NCBI GenBank assembly: GCA_964586235.1
Contig: CAZPIO010000003.1
Span: 57,345-121,344, forward strand
Origin: JAUCQB01 sp964586235
Lineage (GTDB): Bacteria > Planctomycetota > Phycisphaerae > UBA1845 > PWPN01
Direction of reading: 5' to 3'
Length of the DNA: 64,000 nucleotides
Below are positions 8,408 through 17,982 of this stretch, piece by piece. A program made the translations under genes and the position numbers. How positions within the stretch are numbered: position 1 is the stretch's first letter; the number at the start of each line of letters is the position of its first letter. The notes beneath the pieces are model-generated. The model had not been told where the DNA came from, did not search any database, and worked only from the letters and a program-made list of their open reading frames with translations.

Positions 8408-9784
8408 ATGACGAGGATCCTGTTTGCCTGCGCGATTCTACTGCCGCTGATGGCCGCAACCGTGCCCGCCTCAGCCCGGACACCCAACATCATCGTGTTC
8501 CTGGCCGACGACATGGGCCATGGTGACGTGGGGTGTTTCGGCTGCCGGGACATCCAGACGCCCAACATCGATGCCTTGGCCGGTTCGGGCGTTCGACTCA
8601 CCAGCTTTTACGTCGCCGCGCCGATCTGCGCCCCTTCGCGAGCCGCCCTGGTGACCGGCCGCTACCCCAACCGCATCGGCATGTCGACGGAGAAGAACAT
8701 CGCTTCCGGTATGGGCGAGCCAGGGATTCCCGCCAGCGAAATCACTCTGGCAGAGCTGGTCCGCCCCCGCGGTTATGCCACGGCCGTGCTGGGCAAATGG
8801 CACCTCGGGTCCACTCACGAGACTCAACCGAACTCCCAGGGATTCGACCTGTTCTTCGGGCACCACGCCAGTTGCATCGACTCGTTTTCGCACATGTACT
8901 ACGCCAGCCTGCCGTACTACCACGACCTTTATCGGAACCGCGAGGAGGTCTTCGAGGACGGCCGGCACATGACCGACCTGATTACCCGCGAGGCCGTGGG
9001 TTTCATCGAGGAGAACAAGGCCCGGCCGTTCCTGATCTACGCGGCCTACAACGCCCCGCACTACCCCATGGTGGCCCACGCGAGCTTTCACCGGCAGTAT
9101 GCGAATCTGCCCCGACCGCGTCGCGACTACGCGGCGATGGTCGCCGGTCTCGACGAATCGATCGGCACCATCATGAGCAAGGTCAGAGAGCTGGGGCTAC
9201 TCGAGGACACCTTCGTCTTTTTCACCAGTGACAATGGAGCGGCCGACCCATCGCCGCGGGGCGAAGGCGGCGGCAGCAACGCTCCTCATCGAGAGTATAA
9301 AAGGAGCCTGTTCGAGGGCGGCATCCACATGCCGGCCATTGTCAGTTGGCCCGGCCGTCTGCCGGGCAAGCAGACCCGGGAGCAGGTCGCGGTTGCCATG
9401 GACCTCTTCGCAACCGTGGGCGAAATCACCAACGCGTCCATGCCGACCGATCGAGTCATTGACGGGCGTAGCTGGATGCCTTTCCTGCTCGATGCCTCCA
9501 GGCCCGGGCAGGAGAACCTGTTTTTCGAGTGGGAAGGCCAGCAGGCTGTCCGGCAAGGCAAATGGAAGGTCGTCCGCAACGGTTTCATGAACATGTCCAA
9601 GGGGCGGTCCACGCGGGCAGCGGGCGATGATGTCGTCTTCCTTGCCGACCTTTCGGCCGATCCCGCCGAGCAGGTCAATCTTCGTGCGCAGAACCGGGAT
9701 CTCGCGGACCGGCTGCTGAGGCTGCACGATCAGTGGCGGGCTGGATTTGCCCCTGCATCGCCGGCGACCCGCGAGAGCAGGTAA
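8408..9784 (+). CDS. Secreted sulfatase (Cys-type, formylglycine-dependent)
   Basis: A 458-residue arylsulfatase-family enzyme exported by an N-terminal signal peptide (about residues 1-22). The start is the ATG at 8408, nine bases after AGGAG; the adjacent GTG at 8405 is also possible. The metal-binding pair is in NIIVFLADDMGHGDVG. The formylglycine site is CAPSRAALVTGR, matching C-x-P-x-R, so a formylglycine-generating enzyme elsewhere in the genome is required. Later family motifs are GKWHLG and FTSDNGA. Such enzymes strip sulfate esters from algal or host polysaccharides in the periplasm. The context of symporter and sugar-acid genes fits use of a sulfated carbohydrate. Confidence 0.93.
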   Translation: MTRILFACAILLPLMAATVPASARTPNIIVFLADDMGHGDVGCFGCRDIQTPNIDALAGSGVRLTSFYVAAPICAPSRAALVTGRYPNRIGMSTEKNIASGMGEPGIPASEITLAELVRPRGYATAVLGKWHLGSTHETQPNSQGFDLFFGHHASCIDSFSHMYYASLPYYHDLYRNREEVFEDGRHMTDLITREAVGFIEENKARPFLIYAAYNAPHYPMVAHASFHRQYANLPRPRRDYAAMVAGLDESIGTIMSKVRELGLLEDTFVFFTSDNGAADPSPRGEGGGSNAPHREYKRSLFEGGIHMPAIVSWPGRLPGKQTREQVAVAMDLFATVGEITNASMPTDRVIDGRSWMPFLLDASRPGQENLFFEWEGQQAVRQGKWKVVRNGFMNMSKGRSTRAAGDDVVFLADLSADPAEQVNLRAQNRDLADRLLRLHDQWRAGFAPASPATRESR

Positions 9785-10190
9785 ACCGTCAGCGCGGAAC
9801 GAGATGTGGCTCATCGAGCCTCGGCACGCAGGAGCAGCCAAGGCATTCCAGTCATATGCACTTCCTTGGCCCGGCGGCGGGGTGCCGGCACAGCTTTTTT
9901 CGTGTCACGGAGCCGATCAGGGGCCCCGGCCGTGCGGCGGCAGCCAAGCCGGCGGGCAGATCGCGTTTTCCGGGGCCTGGCCATGCCATTCTTTTCGGGA
10001 TGCGGCCCAAGCCGGCGGAAACACGGATTCCGCTTTCTCCCGAAGACGCGGGGTGGTATCATAGGTACAGTCGCTGGAGGCCTCTGGCTCATTGCCTGTG
10101 TTTGCGGTGAACCATCGTGACATGGGAGGGGTCTGTTTCAGGCGCAATCTGATACATCGCTGGGCGGATGTGAATTGGAGAGGGCAATAA
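9785..10190. other. Gene-free stretch between sulfatase and dockerin-like protein
   Basis: No reading frame here has a ribosome-binding site together with a recognisable product. A short palindrome GTGCCGGCAC (9882-9891) followed by a T run could be a weak terminator for the sulfatase, but its stem is only a few base pairs. The last 20 bases hold GGAGAGG, the ribosome-binding site of the next gene. Confidence 0.5.
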
Positions 10191-11729
10191 ATGCTCCGCG
10201 TAACGCGAAGGATTGGAAAACCGTACCGATACTGGATCGCGGGCCTCATCGCCCTGTTCGTCAGCGGCACGGCGACGGAGACCGCGCTTGCCGGCCCGCG
10301 CTGGGTGCTGGTCTACTACCGGCAGCTCGGCAACCACGTCAACGGCAACAACCGGACGATCGAGAACCATCTCTTCCGGGAGGACGGCACCAAGGGCGCG
10401 GGCGTCGGAGTCACCAACCTGTCCAACGAGCACACCGCCATCTTTGGCACAGCCGATTCGAATGGCTGGCGCCGGGTGGACGTCAGCCTGAGCATCTGCT
10501 TCTATGACATGCGGATCTTTGATTCGATCACCGGGGCGCCCACCGATCAGTCACCGAATTTCTACTACCAGAATCCGCCGGCGAACCGATACTACAGCTA
10601 CGTCCTGCAGTGGCTGTACGTCTCGGACGACGCGCGGATCACGGCATACCCGACGCAGCCGGTCTATCACTACGATCTGGTCAACGGCCTGAATCAGGTT
10701 AGCGGCATGAACTGGGGGAACTGCACAGCCGCCACATTCACCGAGCCGAGCGGGGCGAACGACGACGCCTACGGCTTGAGCGGCTCGACGTCCTACCAGG
10801 CCCAGACCTTCGTGGTTCCCGCGAACGTGAATCGCATCATCAGCGCGCAATCGTTCCTCGTGCGAGGCTACGACGACCCGTACAAAGACTTCGACTACCA
10901 TGCGAGCATCCACCAGGGCAGCCCGACGGGCCCACAGATCGGTCCGACGAAGACCTACATCCGGCATTTCTCGGCCAACTTCAAGGAGGAAGCGGTGTGC
11001 TGGGCTGTCAACGACGTGCCAGTGACCGCCGGCCAGACGTATGCCCTGAAACTGGTGCCAGGAGACAGCCGTGACACCAACGTCTACGCCAGCAACAACA
11101 GCTACTACACCGGCGGCACGCTCTACAACGGCACTGCCCAGGTAGACGGGCGCGACATGATCGCGGTGATCGTCGGGATCAACTACGACGATCGACCGAC
11201 CACACTGGTCTGCAACCCGACCTTGTTCGATCCTACCATCGCGAAGGGAGACAATCCGGCAAGCCAGACCTTCACCGTGTCCAACGGCGGAGGCGGCACA
11301 CTGACATACACCATCGCGGAAAACGTGGGATGGCTCTCGGTGAATTCCACCGGCGGGACATCCACCGGTGAAGAGGATTCCGTCACCATCACCTACGCGA
11401 CGGAGGGACTTTGGGTTGGATCGTACAGCGGCACGATCGCGGTCAGCGCACCGGGCGCGACCCCGCCATCGAGGACAGTCGTCGTCGATTTGACTGTGGG
11501 CCCCGGCCTGTATGCCCCTTGCGACTTCGACAAGGACGGGGACGTTGACCAGGTTGATTTCGGTCAGTTCCAGGCCTGTTTCAGCGGAATGGGCGTCACC
11601 CAGCCTGCACCCGCCTGCGAGGGGGCTCGCCTGGATCCGGATGAGGACGTCGATGGTTCGGACTTCAGCCTTTTCTTCGGCTGCATATCGGGCCCCGGCA
11701 CTTCGGCGGATCCGTCGTGCGCCTATTGA
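10191..11729 (+). CDS. Secreted protein with BACON-like domain and dockerin-like C-terminus
   Basis: A 512-residue exported protein. It has a signal peptide (about residues 1-34, ending LAGPR), then a beta-rich region of no recognised family (about 35-335) rich in Tyr and Asn. A BACON-like Ig-fold domain follows at about 340-440 (VGWLSVNSTGGTSTGEEDSVTITY). The C-terminus is a pair of calcium-loop segments (DFDKDGDVDQVDFGQFQAC and DPDEDVDGSDF, each followed by a Cys) of the planctomycete dockerin-like type. The ATG at 10191 has GGAGAGG seven bases upstream. It probably acts at the cell surface or in the medium. No cohesin is seen in the window, so the docking partner is unknown. Confidence 0.75.
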   Translation: MLRVTRRIGKPYRYWIAGLIALFVSGTATETALAGPRWVLVYYRQLGNHVNGNNRTIENHLFREDGTKGAGVGVTNLSNEHTAIFGTADSNGWRRVDVSLSICFYDMRIFDSITGAPTDQSPNFYYQNPPANRYYSYVLQWLYVSDDARITAYPTQPVYHYDLVNGLNQVSGMNWGNCTAATFTEPSGANDDAYGLSGSTSYQAQTFVVPANVNRIISAQSFLVRGYDDPYKDFDYHASIHQGSPTGPQIGPTKTYIRHFSANFKEEAVCWAVNDVPVTAGQTYALKLVPGDSRDTNVYASNNSYYTGGTLYNGTAQVDGRDMIAVIVGINYDDRPTTLVCNPTLFDPTIAKGDNPASQTFTVSNGGGGTLTYTIAENVGWLSVNSTGGTSTGEEDSVTITYATEGLWVGSYSGTIAVSAPGATPPSRTVVVDLTVGPGLYAPCDFDKDGDVDQVDFGQFQACFSGMGVTQPAPACEGARLDPDEDVDGSDFSLFFGCISGPGTSADPSCAY

Positions 11730-11800
11730 CCGTTTCGACGACCCTATCACCCGCCACACGGTGAATCAGAAGAACGCGGACGGCCTGCACCGTTTTCGCC

Positions 11801-12658
11801 TCATTTGTTGTCGATGCGTCGGCTGGGTGGAAAACCGCGATATTTCCGGTACAGGCGAGAGAAGTAGAGCGGATCATCGAAGCCGAGCCGGGTGGCGACC
11901 TCGCTCACGCGCATCTCGGGGTAGGTGCGGAACAGTTCGTCTGCCTTATCCAGGGCTGCCTGGATCCGCACCTCTCGGAAGCTCTTGCCCAGGGTCCGAC
12001 GAAAGAGATGCGACAAGGTCGTGGGGCTGCGCCCCACCATTGCGGCAGCGGTGGACAGAGGCAGGCGCTCTTCGGGGTGCTCACGCAGGCGAGCCAGGAG
12101 CGGCCCGAGCACGTCCTTCAACTGGATCATGCGACGTTCGGCGATGAACTGCACCAACAGCTCGAATAGCCCGAGCAGATGGCGTACCTGCTCGGGCGAG
12201 AAGCGAGGGGCCTCTGCGTAGGCATCGAGCAAACGCCCGACGATCCGGCCGGTCTTCGCCTTGCGGAGCACAGCGGCGGGCGGGGATGCGCCCGTGCGGA
12301 ACTGCCCGATCATGACAAATCCGATAACCCGGCCGCCGAGTCGCACCGGCATGACCGCGTCGATCATTCCGCCGTGACACTCGTAGAACAGGAGCCCTGT
12401 CTGCAAGCCCTCGGCCTCGCCTTGTCGTTGTCGGTCGAGGCGGATGCAAGTCTCCCGGTACCCCAGACGGGTCTGGAGCATGTGGCAATAACGGCAGTTG
12501 GAGCGAGCCTTACCCACACGCAGCTCGCCGCCACCCGCGGTGTAGAAACCGAGACGGATGTCATGCAGGTCGCAGAAATGGTCGAAGATCGCCTCCACTT
12601 GGGGGTGGAAGACGAACTCGAGCCCGCTGGCATATTCGCGATCGATACGTGGGCGCAT
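11801..12658 (-). CDS. AraC-family regulator with PocR-type sensory domain
   Basis: A 285-residue regulator. Residues about 10-155 match the PocR ligand domain (LEFVFHPQVEAIFDHFCDLHDI, with Cys residues in NCRYCHML and RETC that may bind a ligand or metal). Residues about 185-280 are the double helix-turn-helix of AraC proteins (RSPTTLSHLFRRTLGKSF ... VSEVATRLGFDDPLYFSRLYRKY). Three ATGs are possible (12685, 12667, 12658), none with a clear ribosome-binding site. I chose 12658 because a TATAAT box at 12666-12671 would place the transcript start on it. It is convergent with the dockerin-like gene and divergent from the PEP-CTERM gene. PocR relatives respond to propanediol-type metabolites; the ligand here is unknown. 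Confidence 0.85.
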   Translation of the reverse strand: MRPRIDREYASGLEFVFHPQVEAIFDHFCDLHDIRLGFYTAGGGELRVGKARSNCRYCHMLQTRLGYRETCIRLDRQRQGEAEGLQTGLLFYECHGGMIDAVMPVRLGGRVIGFVMIGQFRTGASPPAAVLRKAKTGRIVGRLLDAYAEAPRFSPEQVRHLLGLFELLVQFIAERRMIQLKDVLGPLLARLREHPEERLPLSTAAAMVGRSPTTLSHLFRRTLGKSFREVRIQAALDKADELFRTYPEMRVSEVATRLGFDDPLYFSRLYRKYRGFPPSRRIDNK

Positions 12659-12665
12659 GATGCAC

Positions 12666-12694
12666 ATTATACGTTCCGGCTGCATGGATGAAAA
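12666..12694 (-). promoter_or_regulatory. Promoter of the PocR-AraC gene, possibly leaderless
   Basis: On the minus strand TTTTCA (12694-12689), a 17-base spacer and a perfect TATAAT (12671-12666) form a sigma70-type promoter. The predicted start of transcription, about 12659, coincides with the ATG at 12658. No ribosome-binding site precedes that codon. Confidence 0.45.
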
Positions 12695-13010
12695 GGATGA
12701 TCAATCGAAAAATCCATATGATTGACTGATTCATCCATTGACTCTCTCGCGGCTATTTGGGACCATGATTAGATAGAGTCGGGGCGGGGGCAGGTTGCCC
12801 GGGCAGGGTAGTCGACAAGACCGCGCGGGCGCAAGGAAAGAGGCAGAGGGGCGGGCTATGATTCTATGGCACCCCATGGGACGAAGGGTCACGAAGCCAG
12901 TCGAGTACTAGAAATATGAAGGTGTGAGGGGCGGAAGAGCGCCAAATCCCCGAGAGGCATTCGGTAATCTCGGAAGCAAGCAGATCGTGATTCGAGAGGA
13001 GGAAAAGCAA
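12695..13010. other. Divergent intergenic region upstream of the PEP-CTERM gene
   Basis: This stretch lies between two divergent genes and is more AT-rich near the AraC side. ATTGACT occurs twice (12721-12727 and 12737-12743), a direct repeat that could be a binding site or a -35 element. No convincing -10 was found for the plus-strand gene. GAGGAGG near 12995 is the ribosome-binding site of the gene at 13011. No coding frame is supported here. Confidence 0.4.
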
Positions 13011-13760
13011 ATGCAGAGACTCATGGTTTGGGGTGTGGCCGTGCTGGCGCTTGTCTCGGCCGCGTCGGCTGCAGTCATCGGTCCGTGGCCAACCAACAGC
13101 ACGTACACGTGGGAGACCCAGCCGCTGGCCCCGTACGTCAGTGGATCGGTAACCATTGTGACGCCGCCGGCAGAAGGAACGCTCAATATGCCCGCGTTTA
13201 CAGGCGGTACCAAGACCTCGTGGCTGCCTTATGGCGGCACCTATGCCGAAAAGATGACCATCGCCCAGTTGGTCGGTCCCGTGACGCCGATCACCACCGT
13301 CCACGCGAAGGTTTACGATCCGGGCGGTACTGGCAAGAGTGGTTGGGCGGTCATTCTCCAGGATGGAGACGGCAAGATCCTGGATTTCGGGATCCGCGGC
13401 TTCTTCGCAGCAGCCCAGATCATTGCCCATCAATACGATGGCTCCGCTTGGACCAATGGGCCTTCTTCCAGCCGGACGAGGACGGGCAACAACTATTACG
13501 GTTTGGATTTTGCCCAGCTTCCGGGCGGGACCATCCAGTACACCATCAACGCGAACGAGAACGGAACGATCTGGAGTTACACCAACACAACAACCGTCGC
13601 GTACGGGAGCATCAATCAGGTATACCTGAACGTCATGACGCCCGATACGTCGGGTGCGGCCACGTACAAATGGACCGAGTTCTCCTACACGCCCGAGCCG
13701 GCCACGATGGGCCTGCTGGGGCTGGGCATGTTGCTGGTGTTGCGCCGGCGGCGGGCTTAA
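13011..13760 (+). CDS. PEP-CTERM sorting-domain protein
   Basis: A 249-residue exported protein. The start is the ATG at 13011 behind GAGGAGG; earlier in-frame codons precede this site. There is a signal peptide (MVWGVAVLALVSAASA) and a beta-rich central domain of unknown family (about residues 20-220). The end is a canonical PEP-CTERM tag: PEPATMGLLGLGMLLVL and then RRRRA. The tag directs proteins to an exosortase-type transpeptidase for cell-surface or matrix attachment. No exosortase is in this window. A strong terminator follows at 13829-13864, so the gene is probably monocistronic. Confidence 0.85.
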   Translation: MQRLMVWGVAVLALVSAASAAVIGPWPTNSTYTWETQPLAPYVSGSVTIVTPPAEGTLNMPAFTGGTKTSWLPYGGTYAEKMTIAQLVGPVTPITTVHAKVYDPGGTGKSGWAVILQDGDGKILDFGIRGFFAAAQIIAHQYDGSAWTNGPSSSRTRTGNNYYGLDFAQLPGGTIQYTINANENGTIWSYTNTTTVAYGSINQVYLNVMTPDTSGAATYKWTEFSYTPEPATMGLLGLGMLLVLRRRRA

Positions 13761-13828
13761 CAGCCCCGCGAACGCGACGGAGCGTCCTGCCGATCGCGCT
13801 GCAGGGAAGGACTTAGCATAGAAGAGAG

Positions 13829-13864
13829 GCACGGCGGCGCGTGACCTGCGCCGCCGTGCGTTTC
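13829..13864 (+). terminator. Rho-independent-type terminator after the PEP-CTERM gene
   Basis: A perfect 12-bp stem (GCACGGCGGCGC / GCGCCGCCGTGC) with a 7-base loop ends at 13859 and is followed by GTTTC. It lies 69 bases after the stop codon. The U tract is short, but the stem is the strongest simple hairpin in the window. Confidence 0.7.
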
Positions 13865-13936
13865 AACCAAGTGAGCAGAAGGCTGGTGTGTGGGAGAGAG
13901 CCTCATGGAATGTTGCGGATCACACTCCGAGCAATC

Positions 13937-13958
13937 GCTGGGCCGTGCACGGCCCAGC
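13937..13958. promoter_or_regulatory. Perfect 22-bp palindrome upstream of the dockerin-like gene at 13998
   Basis: The sequence GCTGGGCCGTG is followed immediately by its reverse complement, with no loop. It ends 39 bases before the ATG at 13998. A loop-free palindrome fits a dimeric protein-binding site better than a terminator. The binding protein is unknown. Confidence 0.45.
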
Positions 13959-13997
13959 TTAGATCCATGACCAACTGCAAATCTTGAGGGAATGGAC

Positions 13998-16673
13998 ATG
14001 AAAACCAACGATCTTATCGGCGCTGTGCTGACGCTGGCTCTGAGCGGCACGGCCGCGATGGGGATTGACACCACCGGCTCCTGCGCAGCCATCGGGGGTA
14101 CGGTCATCGTCTGCGACGACTGGGATGATTACAGCGAGGGTACCGTGTCCGCCGTTACGGGCGGCGCCTGGCAGGCGGACGGATGCAACGAATGGCAGGT
14201 GTCCAGCGGCAACCCGTTCGCGGGGACCAACTCGCTGAAGCAGAACAAAATCGATCCCTACCCGGGCTTCGGCGGGCGGCGAAACAAGCAGAGTCTGATA
14301 CCCCGGATCCAGGAGCTGAACGCGGCGATGGGCTCGGCGAACGGAACGGACACCTCGCCGCTGGAGCTGTACTTTCAGGCGTTCTTCGCGACCAGCGCCC
14401 AGTTGTACTACACGAGCAACGTGTTCGTCGAGCTCAATGACGGGGTGGATGCCGCGCCCACGGTCACGGAGCCAGGTGGCACATGCGGACTGCCCCACGT
14501 CCCCAAGACGGATGGGCTCCTGCACCAGGCGCTGGCCTTCGGGGCCCTGGCGGCAGCGGACACCAATCCCTGCCCGCAGCCGGAGAACGGCGATCTGGCG
14601 ATCTATAACGGCGAGGCGTGGCTGACGGCTGAAGCGACCAACCTCAACGATCAGTTGATTACCCTCAACACGACCACCGGCCTTGGCACGCTGGTCGGCA
14701 CGGTCACGGGCTACCCGACCATCAACGCGATGGCCTTCGACCCCGCAACAGGCAAGCTGTACGCCACAGTAAAGGACAACATGGGCCAACTGATCACCAT
14801 CGACACCAGCACCGCGGCGGTGATCAGCGCGGTCAACATCACCGGCACTCCAGACGTTGACCACAGCCAGTTCTTCAAGGGCCTGGCCTTCAATCCCAAC
14901 ACCGGCAAGCTGTTTGCGGCCAACGACGCGGACAACTACCTCTATGAGATCGATCCGGCGACGGGTGTTGCCACGCGGGTCGGTGTGGCTTTCAACAATT
15001 CAGATGCGGGCATCAGTTCGGTGCAGGGTCTGGCCTATGACTCAGCGAACAACAGGCTGTACGGCGTCATGATGATCACCAGTCCGGACCAGGTTCTGTA
15101 CATCAAGCTGCCGCCGGACCCGAATGCCGGCGAGGCTCATCCCCTCGGAGAGGGGCACCTGCGGATCTACCGCTACGACTGCCGGGCCGTACCCATGGCC
15201 GACAGTGACTCGGAGTGCATCGGCTGCTGCGGGCCCTGTGCCCCCGCCAACCAACTGGCGGTCAGCAATGCCTCCTTTGAGAATCCCGTTCTGCCAAACG
15301 ATGGGGACTTCGACGGTGGTCCGGTGCCTAGCTGGACGGAATCACCCGGGAACAGCACGATCGGTGTGTTGAACCTGGCGCCGAACGGCGAAAACGGCGC
15401 CTACAACGACGGGGGCCTCGAGGCCGCGGATGGGGTCAACGTGGCCTATCTCGGAACGGATGCTACCGCGGGGAGTCTCGAGCAGACCCTCGGGAATACG
15501 GTGGTCGCCGGGACACCGTATACACTCTCGGTAGCGGTCAGCCGTCGGAACGGGCTGGACCCGAAGCCTTACACGATCGAACTGCTGGCCGGCGGGACTG
15601 TGATTGCGAGCATCAGCCGAGATGGATCCAACCTGGCTTCGCCGGTCGGGTGGACGACCGAGACCCTGCGCCACGTCGCCCGGACCACTGATCCTCACGT
15701 GGGTGCCACGATCGGGGTGCGGATCTCGGTAGGGAGTGGCGGCACCCAGACGCTGTTCGACAACGTCCGCCTCCTCGAAGCGACACAATGGTGCAAGGAA
15801 GTTGCCGACGAGTCCTTTAACAACGTCAGGGGGTTGGAATTCGACGCGAATACGGGCACGCTCTATGCAACCGATGGGACGGCTAACGCCTTGATTACCA
15901 TCAGCACCGATCCGGCCAACCGGAGTCTGGGCGGCCCCAGTCGCGCGACGCGGGTGACCCCGAAGGGCCAGCAGATCGGCTTTGAGTCGGTCGAGGGGCT
16001 CGGTTTCGATCCGAACACGAACACGCTTTACGGGGCCAACCAGCACGTCAACCCACCGGAGCAGATCAAGCTGTCCAGCGGATGGAACCACTTCACCGTC
16101 AAGATTAAGACCGACATGATCGACATCCACCTGGAGAACGGGGCCATAGGAGCGCCGTTCGATCTGACGGTGCCGCGGGCTTATCTCGGCTCTTTCGCCG
16201 AGCTGGCCATTGGAGACGCCATGTGCCTGGGCAGCAAGTACGCCGCGTACGCCGATCAGGTGTTCCTCAGGGACGGTGTGCTCACCGCGCCAATCGACCC
16301 CACGGGTGCATGCTGCCTGCCGGGCCAGACCGTGTGCGCGGAGCTGACCGCCGAGGACTGCAGCACAGCGCACGGCAAGTTCAACGGCATCGGCAGCAAG
16401 TGCGCGACGTTCGAGGCAAGCTGCGAGCCGATTCCGTTTGCTGATGCGAACCGTGACGGGGACGTGGATCAGCAGGACTTCGCCGCCTTCCAGAGATGCT
16501 TCTCCGGGACCTACACCTTCACTGATCCGGCTTGCGCCGTGTACGACCGCGATGTCAACGGTGCGGGCGACGGCGACGTGGACGAGGACGACTTCGCCGC
16601 CTTCGAGAAGTGTGCCACGGGCCCGGGTATCGCGTTCAACTTCGACAGCCCGCCGGCCGGCTGCGTGCCGTGA
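13998..16673 (+). CDS. Large secreted protein: propeller-like repeats, carbohydrate-binding-like domain, dockerin-like C-terminus
   Basis: An 891-residue exported protein. The ATG at 13998 is preferred over 13992 because GAGG lies eight bases before it. A signal peptide (about 1-20) leads to a lectin-like opening segment. Repeats of the form FDPATGKLYAT / FNPNTGKLFAA / YDSANNRLYGV follow (about 235-365), as in beta-propellers. Next come a galactose-binding-like DUF642-style domain (about 415-595, SNASFENP ... FDNVRLLEA), further propeller-like and lectin-like strands, and a Cys-rich GACCLPG...C module. The C-terminus is a dockerin-like pair (NRDGDVDQQDFAAFQRC and GDGDVDEDDFAAFEKC). It is probably a surface or released glycan- or protein-binding protein. 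Confidence 0.75.
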   Translation: MKTNDLIGAVLTLALSGTAAMGIDTTGSCAAIGGTVIVCDDWDDYSEGTVSAVTGGAWQADGCNEWQVSSGNPFAGTNSLKQNKIDPYPGFGGRRNKQSLIPRIQELNAAMGSANGTDTSPLELYFQAFFATSAQLYYTSNVFVELNDGVDAAPTVTEPGGTCGLPHVPKTDGLLHQALAFGALAAADTNPCPQPENGDLAIYNGEAWLTAEATNLNDQLITLNTTTGLGTLVGTVTGYPTINAMAFDPATGKLYATVKDNMGQLITIDTSTAAVISAVNITGTPDVDHSQFFKGLAFNPNTGKLFAANDADNYLYEIDPATGVATRVGVAFNNSDAGISSVQGLAYDSANNRLYGVMMITSPDQVLYIKLPPDPNAGEAHPLGEGHLRIYRYDCRAVPMADSDSECIGCCGPCAPANQLAVSNASFENPVLPNDGDFDGGPVPSWTESPGNSTIGVLNLAPNGENGAYNDGGLEAADGVNVAYLGTDATAGSLEQTLGNTVVAGTPYTLSVAVSRRNGLDPKPYTIELLAGGTVIASISRDGSNLASPVGWTTETLRHVARTTDPHVGATIGVRISVGSGGTQTLFDNVRLLEATQWCKEVADESFNNVRGLEFDANTGTLYATDGTANALITISTDPANRSLGGPSRATRVTPKGQQIGFESVEGLGFDPNTNTLYGANQHVNPPEQIKLSSGWNHFTVKIKTDMIDIHLENGAIGAPFDLTVPRAYLGSFAELAIGDAMCLGSKYAAYADQVFLRDGVLTAPIDPTGACCLPGQTVCAELTAEDCSTAHGKFNGIGSKCATFEASCEPIPFADANRDGDVDQQDFAAFQRCFSGTYTFTDPACAVYDRDVNGAGDGDVDEDDFAAFEKCATGPGIAFNFDSPPAGCVP

Positions 16674-16781
16674 GGAGCATGGGCGTCGATCTCGGACGTT
16701 CCATTCGGCGATGGCGGGCGTTTGGCCATCCCTGTGAGGAACAAATGCGGAGGGGATTCCGCCAGAAGAGCCGGCCCGGAG

Positions 16782-16847
16782 GTGATTCCGGGCCGAGCGG
16801 ACGTGATTCCGGGCCGAGCGGGCCCGGAGGTGATTCCGGGCCGAGCG
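16782..16847. repeat. Three copies of an 18-bp GTGATTCCGGGCCGAGCG repeat
   Basis: Exact copies start at 16782, 16803 and 16830 in the gap between the dockerin-like gene and the DSD1-type gene. The core GATTC..GGCCGAGC resembles the 23-bp repeats at 57774-57839, so both belong to one dispersed family. The remaining part of 16674-16887 holds no supported gene. Confidence 0.85.
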
Positions 16848-16887
16848 AGGCGTGGGCCGACTCCGGACAGCCGGGACCGCAGCGTGT

Positions 16888-17982
16888 TCAGGTCAGGCAG
16901 CCGCGGCCGTCAATAATCCATTTGTCGATCACCCGGCCGTTCTCGTGGACTGCGATATACTCGTACAAGGCGCAGGTGGTGCAGGAATGACTGGGAATCA
17001 ACTCCACCTTCTGCCCCACGCGCCAATCGACCGGCCCCCTAACAATGCAGTGCTCCTCGGCCAGTGAGCAGCGGACGTCCATGCTGTCGATCATCGCTTT
17101 GGGTTTGGGCGGTCCGAACTCGTGTCCGAGCCCTTTCAGACCCACGTCGAGGACAGCGGTATCGGGCCTTGGCCGGCTGATCACGGTCGCCAGGACCGAG
17201 AGGGCGAGTTCGAACTCCGGCGTCAGCCGCCGGTACATCCAGTCCATGGTGGCGTAGGTGCCGGCCTGGATTTCGTCGATGCCCTCGATGGTGCCGGTGA
17301 TGGAATAGGTCGAGGTCGAGCCGCCACTGACCACCCGCACGGGGATGCCGGCGGCCTCGATGAGACGGCGCGTCTCGACCGCGAGCTTCATCGCTTCAAG
17401 GGTACGTCGCTGCCGCTCCTGCACGTCCGGCGTATCCACCAGATGGCCCTCATAGGCCTGGAGGCCGTCGAAGCGGATACCTTTTAAATCTTGTATTTGC
17501 TTTACCAGCTCCATCGCCGGCGGACCCGGCGGCAAGCCGCAGCGGCCCATGCCGATGTCGATCTCGACGAGAACGCCGATGGTCGCGCTCGCTGATCGGG
17601 CGGCCTGGGCGATGGGCTTGACCTGTTCCATGCTGTCGACCGCGACGCGTACGCACGGAACCTGCTCCGCCAGTTCGATGAGTCCGGTCATTTTCTGCGG
17701 CCCCACCACCTGGTTGGCGATGAGCACATCGGTGGGGAAACAGGCGACCAGGGCGTCGGCCTCGCTCAGCTTGGCGAAGGTGATTCCGACGGCCGATCCG
17801 GCTTCGAGTTGTCGCCGGGCGAGTTCGGGGCATTTGTGGTTCTTGAAATGCGGGCGCAGTTGGGCGGGGCGGTCGCGGAAGAAATCGGCCATCTTGCGCA
17901 GATTCCGCTGACACGCGGGCCAGTCGAGCAGCAGCGCGGGGGTGTCGAGGTCCTCGATGGGTCTGCCGATCAATCCGGCCAT
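16888..17982 (-). CDS. DSD1-family PLP enzyme (D-serine dehydratase / D-threonine aldolase type)
   Basis: A 364-residue fold-type III PLP enzyme with an alanine racemase-like N-terminal barrel. The presumed Schiff-base Lys is in RPHFKNHK near residue 47. The phosphate-binding end shows VVSGGSTSTY. Near the C-terminus HSCTTC supplies the His-x-Cys pair that binds a divalent metal in D-serine dehydratases and D-threonine aldolases. The ATG at 17982 lies inside the 3' end of the aldehyde dehydrogenase gene (13-bp overlap) and has AAGGAG upstream, so translation is probably coupled. The pair could cleave a beta-hydroxy-D-amino acid and oxidise the released aldehyde. That pathway is inference. Confidence 0.87.
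   Translation of the reverse strand: MAGLIGRPIEDLDTPALLLDWPACQRNLRKMADFFRDRPAQLRPHFKNHKCPELARRQLEAGSAVGITFAKLSEADALVACFPTDVLIANQVVGPQKMTGLIELAEQVPCVRVAVDSMEQVKPIAQAARSASATIGVLVEIDIGMGRCGLPPGPPAMELVKQIQDLKGIRFDGLQAYEGHLVDTPDVQERQRRTLEAMKLAVETRRLIEAAGIPVRVVSGGSTSTYSITGTIEGIDEIQAGTYATMDWMYRRLTPEFELALSVLATVISRPRPDTAVLDVGLKGLGHEFGPPKPKAMIDSMDVRCSLAEEHCIVRGPVDWRVGQKVELIPSHSCTTCALYEYIAVHENGRVIDKWIIDGRGCLT

Noticed and set aside
9882..9900. Terminator after the first sulfatase gene
   Set aside because: The palindrome GTGCCGGCAC has almost no loop and a stem of only about four base pairs; the T run alone is not convincing.
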